Shown here: positions 25,761-32,963 of the stretch, in pieces
Position numbering within the stretch: position 1 is the stretch's first letter
How the letters are laid out: the number at the start of each line of letters is the position of its first letter
Source of the DNA: Bacteroidales bacterium
GTDB lineage: Bacteria > Bacteroidota > Bacteroidia > Bacteroidales > P3
NCBI GenBank assembly: GCA_017454015.1
Contig: JAFTDW010000012.1
Location: forward strand, 1 to 64,000
Length of the DNA stretch: 64,000 nt
Direction of reading: 5' to 3'
Position numbers and translations under genes: made by a program
The notes under the pieces: generated by a model
Told to the model about the DNA's origin: nothing
The model's database searches: none
Seen by the model: the letters and a program-made list of their open reading frames with translations, nothing else

Positions 25761-25949
25761 TTACATGGGGCCGAGGGCTTGGATTATAAGGCGGACAGCG
25801 GCGGGCGTGAGGGCCGCGCCGCGCAGCTGGTCGTGGACGCCAGCCTCGCGGCACCAGCGGTGGAGTGTCTTGGGAGAGACCTGGTAGTAGGCGCATAACT
25901 CCTTGACGGTGCGGGGGAGCGGGACGTGGGTGTCGGGCTGTGGTTGCAT
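25761..25949 (-). CDS. Small HTH protein, candidate late activator
   Basis: 62 residues from the ATG at 25949. TVKELCAYYQVSPKTLHRWCREAG is a helix-turn-helix of the excisionase/MerR-like kind, and the C-terminal TPAAVRLIIQALG is helical. A longer upstream extension of this frame is only a shadow of the ATPase gene. Its position beside the decamer array suggests that it binds there, which is inference. Confidence 0.65.
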   Translation of the reverse strand: MQPQPDTHVPLPRTVKELCAYYQVSPKTLHRWCREAGVHDQLRGAALTPAAVRLIIQALGPM

Positions 25950-25981
25950 TGGGGCGGCGGTGTGTGAGGTGGCGGCGGGTG

Positions 25982-26587
25982 TCAGCGCAGCTGGGGGTCG
26001 AGGGTTATGATGGCATGGGCGTAGGGGGTGCGGCTGCACTGTGCGTTGACGCGCTGCTGGGCCCGGAGGATGTCGCTGTAGGTCTGCGGGTCGAGGTCGC
26101 GCTTGCGTGCGGAGATGTTCTCGGTGGTGGCGAAGAGTATGAGGTGGCTGGCGAATGTGTATGCCTGGACGGGTATCTGGCGGAGGCCGTGTGCGACGAG
26201 GAAGATGTCGACGCCGAACTGCCGACGGCGTATGTATATGTAGCGCATGACCGGGGATGTGGAGCCGAAGGTGAGGTAGGCCATGGCGTCGTCGAGTATG
26301 AGGGCTCCGCCGTAGTAGCTGCGTGAGATGGTGAGTAGCTGCTGTTCGGAGCCGTCGACGATGATGCGGGCGGCGCCGCGCAGGTTGTATATCTGGGAGG
26401 GGGTCTGGACGGTGGGGAGGTTGCGCCACTCGGCCTGGTCGGGAGTGAGGACGAGGGCTTTTCGGCCGGTGTCGACGATATGGCGGCGGAGGAAGGTGGT
26501 TTTGCCGGTGCCGTTGATGCCGACGACGAGGTCGAGGTAGGTCTTGCGGCGTGGTTGCGGCTGAGGCTGCTGGGTGGGTGGTGTCAT
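25982..26587 (-). CDS. P-loop ATPase, candidate genome-packaging motor
   Basis: 201 residues from the ATG at 26587. LDLVVGINGTGKTTFLRRHI is Walker A, and GALILDDAMAYLTFG holds the Walker B Asp pair. Then come SPVMRYIYIRRRQFGVDIFLVAHGLRQIP, with a sensor-like H/Q position, and HLILFATTENI. The size and motif order resemble HerA/FtsK-type packaging ATPases of membrane-containing viruses and also Zot-like morphogenesis ATPases; no membrane segment is seen, which argues against Zot. Inferred to drive DNA packaging. Confidence 0.65.
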   Translation of the reverse strand: MTPPTQQPQPQPRRKTYLDLVVGINGTGKTTFLRRHIVDTGRKALVLTPDQAEWRNLPTVQTPSQIYNLRGAARIIVDGSEQQLLTISRSYYGGALILDDAMAYLTFGSTSPVMRYIYIRRRQFGVDIFLVAHGLRQIPVQAYTFASHLILFATTENISARKRDLDPQTYSDILRAQQRVNAQCSRTPYAHAIITLDPQLR

Positions 26588-26625
26588 TTTTTTTTGTGTG
26601 ATTGAAAAAAAAGTCGTAATTTTGC

Positions 26626-26755
26626 AAAGGATTTGACACTGATATCGATTGACCGCAAAGACCGGACTGGGAAGGGCTCGAAAGGAGCGGAGGCTTTCGA
26701 AACCTCCTGTCAAACCTAAAAAGGGCCTGCCTTATTTCAAGGCGGGCTCTTTTGT
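26626..26755 (+). ncRNA. Small structured RNA, about 125 nt (copy 2 of shared promoter)
   Basis: Promoter TTTG (26593..26596), 20 bases, TAATTTTG (26617..26624). The RNA contains TTTGACA (26632..26638) pairing with TGTCAAA (26708..26714), an inner GGAGG/CCTCC hairpin (26689/26703), then a 14-bp terminator stem, 26720..26733 with 26739..26752, ending in T's. No useful open frame. It runs against all neighbouring genes. Its promoter matches that of the 17.74-kb RNA at 35 of 38 positions, while the bodies differ. Confidence 0.68.
26720..26752. terminator. Bidirectional terminator
   Basis: A 14-bp stem with loop ATTTC and T runs on both sides (A5 before, T4 after on the + strand). It ends the rightward RNA and also the leftward gene 26732..27130, whose stop codon lies inside the stem. 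Confidence 0.85.
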
Positions 26756-27130
26756 CCAGAGTATCTTTTCAGGATGGTTCCGTATCTGGGAGGCTTTAAC
26801 AGGTTCAGCGGTTCTTACGAGCCAGTAGTGTTTTTCCTTTTCGTACTCCAGGGTGACGGCGGCGACCATTGACAGGGGCACGTCGTAGACACACAAGACC
26901 AAAGAGCCGTTGCTGCCTTGGTAGATTGTGTTGAAGTTGTCCACCACGGTCTTAACGAAGGCCATGGGTGTAAGTCCCACGCTTTTTATTTGCGAAAGAT
27001 GGTTGTTTTTTATATGGGCTATGTGCGCAATATCAATTTTTATTTCGCCTGGTGAAACATTGATTTTTCTTGCTATAGAAACTTTCAGTTGACCAAGGCT
27101 GATAGGTTGTTTATATTGTCTTTCTTTCAT
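26732..27130 (-). CDS. PBECR-like putative nuclease
   Basis: 132 residues. IDIAHIAHIKNNHLSQIKSVGL, then FVKTVVDNFNTIYQG, VLCVYDVPLSMVAAVTLEYE and HYWLVRTAEPVKASQ resemble the phage Barnase/EndoU/ColicinE5/RelE-like (PBECR) nuclease fold found in phage genomes, with a conserved His early and Tyr-Trp-Val-Thr strands late. The assignment is tentative. If right, it would be an RNase made late or packaged. It is isolated from the late operon by a terminator. Confidence 0.5.
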   Translation of the reverse strand: MKERQYKQPISLGQLKVSIARKINVSPGEIKIDIAHIAHIKNNHLSQIKSVGLTPMAFVKTVVDNFNTIYQGSNGSLVLCVYDVPLSMVAAVTLEYEKEKHYWLVRTAEPVKASQIRNHPEKILWTKEPALK

Positions 27131-27134
27131 GTTC

Positions 27135-27707
27135 TCAGTCTATTTCTTTGGTGTCGCGGCGGAGGTTGTCGATTTCTTGCTGTTTGTCCTGGAGCTGTGA
27201 CTGGAGCTGTTCTATCTGCTGTTGCTGCTGCTGAAGCTGGTCGCGGGTGCGGCTGTTGCTGACGGCTGTGGCGGCCTTGGCGCCGTAGATGGTGAGGATG
27301 GCGAGGAGGAGGGCGGCGCCTGGGCTTACCTGGACGGATTTGCCTGCGAGGTAGGCTGTCCAGGCTTCGACGAGGGTGTCGTGCTCGTCGGGTGTGAGGC
27401 GGAGGTCGTCGCGCTGGCTGCCTTTGATGGCCATGGTGCCGATGGCTGGGAGTATGGTGTCCATGGTGCCTACTATGACGAGGGCTGTTGGGCGGCTTAT
27501 CTCGCGTAGGTTTTGGACGTTGCGGAGGTCGGTGTCGGTTACTTCCGGGGTTTCGGCGTAGGGGCGCTGGGGGTCGCAGCCTTGGGTGTCGCCGGTGAGG
27601 TCGGGGTCGTCGGGGTCGGGCTGCGGGATGTCGGGGACTTGGTAGTCTTGTATTTCCTGGCCGAGGGATTCGAACCAGGCACTGGCGTCGTCTTTTATTT
27701 CTGACAT
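27135..27707 (-). CDS. Membrane protein with C-terminal coiled coil
   Basis: 190 residues. An acidic, Asp/Pro-rich N-terminus (about 1-60), a helical region with two weak hydrophobic stretches (ALVIVGTMDTILPAIGTMAI; GAALLLAILTIYGAKAATAV), then a Gln-rich coiled coil (RDQLQQQQQQIEQLQ...). Ends four bases before the PBECR-like gene. Possibly a virion membrane or scaffold protein. Confidence 0.6.
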   Translation of the reverse strand: MSEIKDDASAWFESLGQEIQDYQVPDIPQPDPDDPDLTGDTQGCDPQRPYAETPEVTDTDLRNVQNLREISRPTALVIVGTMDTILPAIGTMAIKGSQRDDLRLTPDEHDTLVEAWTAYLAGKSVQVSPGAALLLAILTIYGAKAATAVSNSRTRDQLQQQQQQIEQLQSQLQDKQQEIDNLRRDTKEID

Positions 27708-27772
27708 ATATATAAATATGTATTAGTGGTCGCGGGGTGCGGTGCGGTGTGGAGGCACGCCGGACTTTGTGG

Positions 27773-28033
27773 TTATTGTATTATTTTGCGTATGGCCTGC
27801 AGGAGGGGGTGCTGGCTGTGGATGCGGGTGACGGTGCGGGACTGGTCGATGGAGGCGACGCTGCAGACGATGCTGCCGTTGGCGTGGCGGGAGATGACGA
27901 GGACGGTTTTCTCGCCTGGTGCGGCGGGGGCCTGGGCGGTGAGCTCGTCGAAGAGCTGGCTGGCGGTCTCTTCGTTGAGGTGTTGGTCGATGAGCGGGCG
28001 GATGATGGCGGTGAGTGGGTTGGGTGTGATCAT
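27773..28033 (-). CDS. Small hypothetical protein
   Basis: 86 residues, with helical N-terminus (LTAIIRPLIDQHLNEETASQLFDEL) and a beta-rich second half (KTVLVISRHANGSIVCSVASI). No family recognised. Its start overlaps the stop of the ribbon-helix-helix gene (ATGA), so the pair is coupled. Confidence 0.6.
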   Translation of the reverse strand: MITPNPLTAIIRPLIDQHLNEETASQLFDELTAQAPAAPGEKTVLVISRHANGSIVCSVASIDQSRTVTRIHSQHPLLQAIRKIIQ

Positions 28034-28617
28034 AGTTCGAAGTCCTCCTTTCCTTTGCCGCCTACGTTGATGCCGAGGCGCCAGAGGTCGGCGTCGGGCA
28101 CGGACTGGAGATCACCATTGAGGAGGCCACGGACGAAGCGGGCGTTGATGAAGTAGTTGATGACGTGAGAGCGGCTCCATTGCTGGTGGCGGCGCTGGCT
28201 TTCGCGTGTGCATACGAGGTCGAGGACTCGCAGGTTGTCGGGGCTGAAGGTGATGAGTGCCTGGTTGTCGGCGGGCGTGAGCTGGGCGATGCGCTGTTCG
28301 GACTGCTGCCGGAGGAGTGTGGCGGCGTCGGCGTCGGTGGCGGCTTGCCGTTGTGCCTCGTCGAGCTGGGCCTGGAGCTGTCGGCCGGTCTGCTGCTGTG
28401 CGTCGAGGAGCTGCGTGAGCTCGTCGATGCGCTGCTGGAGTTGGTCGGTGCGGTCCTGCAGGCGCTGTGGCTGCTCGAAGCGGTCGAGGACGGCCTCGAG
28501 GAACTGGCTGTCGGTGGAGACTCCGGACTGTTCCTTGAGGCTGTGGAAGCGGTCGATGGTGTCCTGCTCGGTCTTGACGGAGAAGGTTTTGAGGAGTTTT
28601 GAGGGTTGGTTTTCCAT
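28030..28617 (-). CDS. Ribbon-helix-helix/coiled-coil DNA-binding protein
   Basis: 195 residues. The N-terminal TFSVKTEQDTIDRFHSLKEQSG followed by SQFLEAVLDRFE fits a ribbon-helix-helix or similar small DNA-binding domain. A long Gln/Asp-rich coiled coil (about 50-125) and a C-terminal domain (VLDLVCTRESQRRHQQWSRSH ... NYFINARFVRGLL) follow, the layout of KfrA/ParB-accessory or replication-control proteins. Upstream direct repeats may be its operator. Confidence 0.6.
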   Translation of the reverse strand: MENQPSKLLKTFSVKTEQDTIDRFHSLKEQSGVSTDSQFLEAVLDRFEQPQRLQDRTDQLQQRIDELTQLLDAQQQTGRQLQAQLDEAQRQAATDADAATLLRQQSEQRIAQLTPADNQALITFSPDNLRVLDLVCTRESQRRHQQWSRSHVINYFINARFVRGLLNGDLQSVPDADLWRLGINVGGKGKEDFEL

Positions 28618-28710
28618 GTGTTTTTGTATTGTTTTGTTTATTATTCTGTTTTGCAGCCGTTTGCGACGTTTGGGTTGTGGTTTGCGAGGGGTTTTCTTTG
28701 GGCTTCCTCG

Positions 28711-28786
28711 TGGTTTGCTTGGGGTTTGTTAGCGGTTTGCTTGGGGTTTGTGAGGGGTTGTAGTGTCTGTAGCTGAGGCAAATATA
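28711..28786 (-). promoter_or_regulatory. Promoter and direct repeats upstream of the RHH gene
   Basis: Minus-strand TATATTTG at 28779..28786. Between it and the gene lie two near-identical copies of GGTTTGCTTGGGGTTTGT (about 28712 and 28734), a likely autoregulatory site. The leader is about 150 nt, Cys-rich in bases and almost free of G on the RNA strand. Confidence 0.5.
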
Positions 28787-28818
28787 CGTTTTTTTCGGCA
28801 GTTTTCCATGAGTGCGGG

Positions 28819-29200
28819 CAAAAAAAACCACCCCGGGGAGGGGTGGCGGTGAGTGGAAAAAGTTTCGCGAGCGATTTTTGCCGCTACACTTGCTACATTA
28901 ATTTTTTTAACAATTGGAGAGGGGTGAACTTGCTACATTTGCTACAGGTGCTACAAAACCGCTCCGGCGGCTTTTTTATATACACCTATATTACAATAAT
29001 ATATATCAATAATAATGGTATGTAGCAAGTGTAGCGGCGTAGTTCGGCAAAAGTAGAGTTGTCGCAAAAACGGCGTTTTTGGCTGTTTTTGGGCGTAGCA
29101 GCCTGTAGTTTGTAGCTCGTGCCGCAGATGCTACACTTGCTACAAGAATGGTTGGTGGCGACACAAAAAAAGCCACCCGGGAGGGGTGGCTGCAGGTGTT
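28819..29200. other. Candidate replication origin with TGCTACA iterons
   Basis: No convincing gene. CCGCTACACTTGCTAC (28881..28896) has a perfect inverted copy at 29022..29037, and GCTACACTTGCTAC recurs at 29130..29143. Three TGCTACA copies spaced 9-10 bp lie at about 28931-28953. Very AT-rich stretches lie between (28897..28912 and 28978..29018). Two similar hairpins with A/T runs (28820..28850 and 29165..29191) flank the block. This looks like an iteron origin with a DNA-unwinding element, near the VapE helicase. Confidence 0.6.
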
Positions 29201-29215
29201 GGAATACTTCCTTTT

Positions 29216-29437
29216 TCATGCCGTGACATGTATTCTTCTGTATATGGGATGGCGGCCGGCCAGGTGTCGCGCCTGGTCTTCTTTCCTGACCTCAAGGGTT
29301 AGTTTGATGGCGTCTTTCATGTTTTCCAGCAGTTCGTCGAGTGTCTCTCCCTGTGATTTGGCCTCAGGGAGCTCGCGGCACATGCCTATATTTCCGCCTT
29401 CCTCGTTGTCTTTCAGTATTATTACAGAGTATTCCAA
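29216..29437 (-). CDS. HicB-family antitoxin-like protein, no HicA partner
   Basis: 73 residues: EYSVIILKDNEEGGNIGMCRELPEAKSQGETLDELLENMKDAIKL is the HicB partial RNase H fold. No C-terminal DNA-binding domain is visible and no HicA-type dsRBD toxin lies beside it. It has its own -7 box (minus-strand TAGCTTTG, 29473..29480) inside the end of higA, and a terminator-like hairpin follows its stop. Confidence 0.8.
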   Translation of the reverse strand: MEYSVIILKDNEEGGNIGMCRELPEAKSQGETLDELLENMKDAIKLTLEVRKEDQARHLAGRHPIYRRIHVTA

Positions 29438-29477
29438 GTGTTATAATGGTTGTGTTTTGCTTATTTGTTTTGCAAAG

Positions 29478-29798
29478 CTACCAGAGTGCCACGCGACCGA
29501 AACTGCCCAGGTCGAGTGTGCCGCTGGTGGCGCCAAGGGCCTTGAAGATACGCTTCACGACGGTGAAGGTGGCGGCGTTGCCGCGCTCTATCTTGGAAAT
29601 CTGTGCCTCGCCGACTCCCACACGCTCGCCAAGTTGCTTCTGGGTGAGGTTCTGCTGCTTGCGCTGTGCGCGGATGGCGTCGCCAAGTAGGCAGGCCTCG
29701 ATTTCTTCCTTCATCTCGGCTTCATAAGCTTCCCTTTCGGGTGTTCCGCGTTTACCGATGAGTTCGTCTTTGATTTGGGCTGTCGTGTATGTTTTCAT
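29478..29798 (-). CDS. higA: HigA-type XRE antitoxin
   Basis: 106 residues. A helical N-terminal extension precedes an XRE/Cro HTH (LGDAIRAQRKQQNLTQKQLGERVGVGEAQISKIERG). It lies four bases after the toxin gene, in the toxin-first order typical of higBA. The antitoxin should neutralise HigB and repress the shared promoter. Confidence 0.85.
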   Translation of the reverse strand: MKTYTTAQIKDELIGKRGTPEREAYEAEMKEEIEACLLGDAIRAQRKQQNLTQKQLGERVGVGEAQISKIERGNAATFTVVKRIFKALGATSGTLDLGSFGRVALW

Positions 29799-29802
29799 AT
29801 TG

Positions 29803-30132
29803 CTATTTTTTATAGTATTCTTTCATTATTCTTTCCGCCTTTTCAATCTCCTTCTGCGGGGTTTTTTGAGATTTTTTTACAAATCCGTGGGTGGCAACGA
29901 TGAGCGATTTGGTCTTTTTGTCGTAGAATGCGAGTAACCGGTAAGCGTTACTCTCATATTCTACTCTAAATTCCCATATGTCTGTACCCTTTATCTTTTT
30001 GAATAGGCTGGCATCAATGAGTCCGGCTTCCACACGGTCGAAAACACGGAGAATTTTTATACCTGCCGATTTTGGACATTGCATCATAAATTGCTTTGCC
30101 TCATCGAGTAACAGTATTTTTATCTTATTCAT
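29803..30132 (-). CDS. higB: HigB/RelE-superfamily toxin
   Basis: 109 residues from the ATG at 30132. AKQFMMQCPKSAGIKILRVFDRVE, then GTDIWEFRVEYESNAYRLLAFYDKKTKSLIVATHGFVKKSQKTP, is the Gp49/HigB RNase core, with the Arg and Lys residues of a ribosome-dependent mRNA interferase. A 23-residue upstream extension reads through the promoter and is unlikely. The module probably stabilises the element. Confidence 0.87.
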   Translation of the reverse strand: MNKIKILLLDEAKQFMMQCPKSAGIKILRVFDRVEAGLIDASLFKKIKGTDIWEFRVEYESNAYRLLAFYDKKTKSLIVATHGFVKKSQKTPQKEIEKAERIMKEYYKK

Positions 30133-30151
30133 TACATCATTTTTCACGTTG

Positions 30152-30159
30152 CAAATATA
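30152..30159 (-). promoter_or_regulatory. -7 box of higBA
   Basis: Minus-strand TATATTTG, 19 bases before the higB ATG. Confidence 0.6.
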
Positions 30160-30279
30160 CAAAAAAACTTTCCAATATGGTAGTTTTTTTTTTCGCCGCA
30201 CACGGGTCTCGCCGGGCTCGCCGTCCTTGAGTAGATACGATATTGCAGTTGGCGTGTCCGCTTTTTTATAGGTAGGTGA

Positions 30280-31650
30280 TCAGAATTCGATCCGTGTGTC
30301 TGGGGGCTCTGGCGGAAGGGCAGTGGCCTCGGCTTTTGCAGCTCTCCACGGCTGGCAGATGTTGAAGAGGTACTGGTATTGCGTGCAGCTTGCCCTGAGC
30401 CTGACGGCGTAGAGGCGGTAGGGGACGTCGCCGCGCTCGGGGCGGCGAATGGGGCGGGACACGAATTTGTATTTGCGCAGGGCTGTCTTGAGGTTGTACT
30501 GGCGTAGCCCGCTGTTGTCGCCTATCTTCTTGAGGGTGCCGAGGATTTCGCCGAACTGCATGTAGTAGGTTTCGCCGGGGCCGTCGTTGGGACTTGCGGG
30601 CTCGAAGCAGCTGTTTAGGAGCTCGCACTCCTCCATGGGCGCGGCGCAGAGCTCGTCGATGAGGTCTATGACCTCGTAGTCGTGTTGGGTGAACTGATAG
30701 ATGGAGTCGTTCCCCTCCTTCACGAGCTGCGCTATCTCGGCCCAGAGCTGGCTCGTGTCGACCTGCATGTAGTCTTCACTGATGTTGGCCACCTGGAAGC
30801 AGAGGTAGCGTCGGTTGTTGCTGTCCATCAGGAAGCCGGTCTCGTTCACCGAACCGCAGAAGTTGGCTATGCGGCGCTGCTGCATGCTGTGACGGTGGTA
30901 TAGCAGACGCCTTGTCACTGTGTCCTGGCTGATGATGGATTTCATGGAGTTGTAGTCTTTGCCGAAGATGTTTTCCATCTGGTCGTCAACGTTGATGAAT
31001 ATTTTCTCGGCAAGATAGGAGGCTGTCATGTAGTTGCCCAGGGAGGGTTCTATGTGGCCGGTGTAGCTGTAAGACTTAAGCTGCGGGGGTGTGAGGTGGT
31101 TGAGGAAGGAGGTCTTGCGGGTGCCTTGCGGGCCTACAAGGAGTAGCATGACATCGTTGTGTTTGCGTCCTGTCATGCAAAAATAGCAGGCTTTTAGCCA
31201 TTTGAGCATATAGTTTTCGAATGCCTGCCGGTAGGTCATGCCGTCGAAGGTCTGGTCTATGGAGGGGTCGAGCTCAACGCAGCGCAGCAGTCGAGTGACG
31301 TTGCCCATGGTTGTAAGGCGTGTGTTGCGATAGAACTCGTCGATGGGGTTGTACTCGGGTATGCCTTTGCGGCCGAGGATTACGCTGACCATCCCTTCGG
31401 GTTTGGTGAAGCCTGCCTTGCAGAGGTCGTATAGGAGCTCTTTCTCCTCCGGGTCGTCCATGACTTTCCATTGGGCTCCTATGGCTTCTTTGTCGCGCAG
31501 TTCCATTTTCATGAGTACGGTGTTGCGCCGTATGTCGTTGCGGGCTTTTATCCAGTCCTCGATTTGCTCTATCTTGCTTTTCATGGCGGAGCGGGGCTCT
31601 TTTTCGCGCCCTGTCTCGTCCGCCTCGTCTGTTTTATTGTTTTTACTCAT
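30280..31650 (-). CDS. VapE-type superfamily 3 helicase
   Basis: 456 residues. An N-terminal region (about 1-110) of unknown fold precedes a VirE/VapE helicase domain. It contains Walker A LLLVGPQGTRKTSF, the Walker B-like AEKIFINVDDQME, and the SF3 motif C region IANFCGSVNETGFLMDSNNRRYLCF. The C-terminal part is a winged-helix-like segment (LRQYNLKTALRKYKF). Such proteins open the origin in satellites, plasmids and phages. The ATG at 31650 overlaps the previous gene by eight bases (ATGAGTAA). No primase domain is seen. Confidence 0.88.
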   Translation of the reverse strand: MSKNNKTDEADETGREKEPRSAMKSKIEQIEDWIKARNDIRRNTVLMKMELRDKEAIGAQWKVMDDPEEKELLYDLCKAGFTKPEGMVSVILGRKGIPEYNPIDEFYRNTRLTTMGNVTRLLRCVELDPSIDQTFDGMTYRQAFENYMLKWLKACYFCMTGRKHNDVMLLLVGPQGTRKTSFLNHLTPPQLKSYSYTGHIEPSLGNYMTASYLAEKIFINVDDQMENIFGKDYNSMKSIISQDTVTRRLLYHRHSMQQRRIANFCGSVNETGFLMDSNNRRYLCFQVANISEDYMQVDTSQLWAEIAQLVKEGNDSIYQFTQHDYEVIDLIDELCAAPMEECELLNSCFEPASPNDGPGETYYMQFGEILGTLKKIGDNSGLRQYNLKTALRKYKFVSRPIRRPERGDVPYRLYAVRLRASCTQYQYLFNICQPWRAAKAEATALPPEPPDTRIEF

Positions 31651-32125
31651 GGTGGGGGAATTCGTTGTCAATGGGTATCGTTACGAAGCGTCCGCCGAGG
31701 GTGTAAGAGGCTGTGGCGGGGTCGCGTGCCAGGAGTGTGCCGTTTTCGAGGTCCACCATGGAGCCTTCGCCGAACGGCCAGCCGGCGACATTGCTGACGC
31801 ACGCCACCATGTTGAGGTTGTCGTCGTTCCAGCTGCAGCGCGGCACTGTCTCATAGTATACGAGTATGCCAACAAAGCGGTCGGCGTGGGGGTGCTTGCG
31901 CACCAGGAGTATTTTCTCGGCTATGGCGGTGGCCATGGCGCTCATGAACATGTCACTGCGGAGCTGAAGCTCGCGCAGAACCCTCTCGAGGAGTATCACC
32001 TCGCGCTGCATGAACTTGGCCGCCGTCGAGTCCGCGCCCTGACGGATTATGTATTCGCGCTTGTTGTCGATAAGGGCTCTCAGCTCCTCCTCGACCAGCG
32101 TGGGCGTGTAGTGTATCCCGTTCAT
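31643..32125 (-). CDS. Early hypothetical protein
   Basis: 160 residues from the ATG at 32125, which overlaps the previous stop as TGATG. A helical N-terminal half (TLVEEELRALIDNKREYIIR ... FMQREVILLERVLRELQLR) leads to a beta-rich second half (FVGILVYYETVPRCSWNDD; MVDLENGTLL). No family recognised. Coupled to the helicase downstream. Confidence 0.65.
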   Translation of the reverse strand: MNGIHYTPTLVEEELRALIDNKREYIIRQGADSTAAKFMQREVILLERVLRELQLRSDMFMSAMATAIAEKILLVRKHPHADRFVGILVYYETVPRCSWNDDNLNMVACVSNVAGWPFGEGSMVDLENGTLLARDPATASYTLGGRFVTIPIDNEFPHHE

Positions 32126-32298
32126 CACAGCTGCTCCTCCCTCTCCAGTGTGTAGTGTTGGTGGGCGTGGTCGAGTATGGCTTTGGTCTGGGTGGTGTGC
32201 ACCTGGCCACGCAGGTGCTTGCGGATGCTCTCCGGGCTGAGGCCGAAGAGCTCGGCCATCTCCTTGATGGCTCCTTTCTCTTTGATAAGTCTTTTCAT
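32125..32298 (-). CDS. Small HTH protein (57 residues)
   Basis: The frame from the ATG at 32298 reads MKRLIKEKGAIKEMAELFGL, then SPESIRKHLRG and QVHTTQTKAILDHAHQHYTL. GAIKEMAELFGLSPESIRKHLRG is a clear helix-turn-helix. It is coupled to the next gene by TGATG. It is probably a regulator or origin-binding protein of the early operon. Confidence 0.7.
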   Translation of the reverse strand: MKRLIKEKGAIKEMAELFGLSPESIRKHLRGQVHTTQTKAILDHAHQHYTLEREEQL

Positions 32299-32382
32299 GT
32301 TGTATGTGTTGTGTTTTGAGGGGCGCCGGGGTGCGGCCCCGGTGGGCGGCCATGCCCGCCCGCCCCTACCCTGCCATTGAAT

Positions 32383-32643
32383 TTAAACCAGGCTGCCGGC
32401 TTCGGCATGCTCCAACCGGTACTGCATCTTGAGGCTGCTCTTGCGGCGGCGCACCTCCTCCTGCAGATCCTGGTAGCGGGCCACCTCGCGACGGCGGTCC
32501 CAGGTCATTTTCCTGTCAATCGAGGCGTGCATCTCGCGGCGGTTCCTGTCCATGTCGGCGAGGATGCTTTGGTGCAGCTGCTTGTTGGCGACCTCTTCGC
32601 GGGTCATCTCCTCGATCTGTTCGAGGTACTCTTTGTAGTCCAT
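32383..32643 (-). CDS. Charged helical hypothetical protein
   Basis: 86 residues, nearly all helical and highly charged (MDYKEYLEQIEEMTREEVAN ... RRREVARYQDLQEEVRRRKSSL). Likely coiled coil. No family recognised. The 84-base gap to the next gene has overlapping GC-rich hairpins. Confidence 0.6.
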   Translation of the reverse strand: MDYKEYLEQIEEMTREEVANKQLHQSILADMDRNRREMHASIDRKMTWDRRREVARYQDLQEEVRRRKSSLKMQYRLEHAEAGSLV

Positions 32644-32669
32644 GTCTTGGGGGTTTTAGGGGTTGATAA

Positions 32670-32963
32670 TTATGGTTGTTTGACGTATGCTGTATTGGGT
32701 GACGGGCCGAAGTCCATATCAAGCTGCCGCCACCGGCGGCGCACCACCACCGAGAGGGTGCCGTGGTCCATGGTGTGGTGCACAATGACCAGTGTGCGGC
32801 GCAGCCCTTCGAATATCTTCTGCCGGTGGCCGGTGTTAGGCACTTCGGGCATATATATAATGTAGTGGCTGCTCCAGTTGACGGTGCATTCGCGCACGTT
32901 GCAGTCGAAGCCGGTAACGGTGTCGGCGATGCACTTGATCTCTTTGCAAACTGTCAGGCTCAT
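32670..32963 (-). CDS. Small early hypothetical protein
   Basis: 97 residues from the ATG at 32963, which overlaps the previous stop (ATGA). Two Cys-containing strands (CKEIKCIADTVTGFDCNVREC) and a beta segment (GTLSVVVRRRWRQLDM). No family recognised. Confidence 0.6.
   Translation of the reverse strand: MSLTVCKEIKCIADTVTGFDCNVRECTVNWSSHYIIYMPEVPNTGHRQKIFEGLRRTLVIVHHTMDHGTLSVVVRRRWRQLDMDFGPSPNTAYVKQP

Noticed and set aside
25982..26587. Zot/pI protein of a filamentous phage
   Set aside because: The P-loop protein has no membrane segment, and the element lacks a rolling-circle replication gene and small inovirus coat genes; it is also far too long.
25761..26639. 292-codon frame overlapping the ATPase gene
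   Set aside because: The first 230 codons are His/Arg/Pro shadow of the ATPase; only the last 62 codons (from 25949) look like a real HTH protein and are annotated.
17807..27152. 16-bp match CTCAGTCTATTTCTTT at about 17807 and 27136
   Set aside because: Both are gene ends in low-complexity sequence; the match is short and does not extend, so it is probably chance.
28986..29219. 77-codon frame in the origin-like region
   Set aside because: It reads through the hairpin and the TGCTACA repeats, has no codon-use signal, and its Cys-rich look comes from the repeats.
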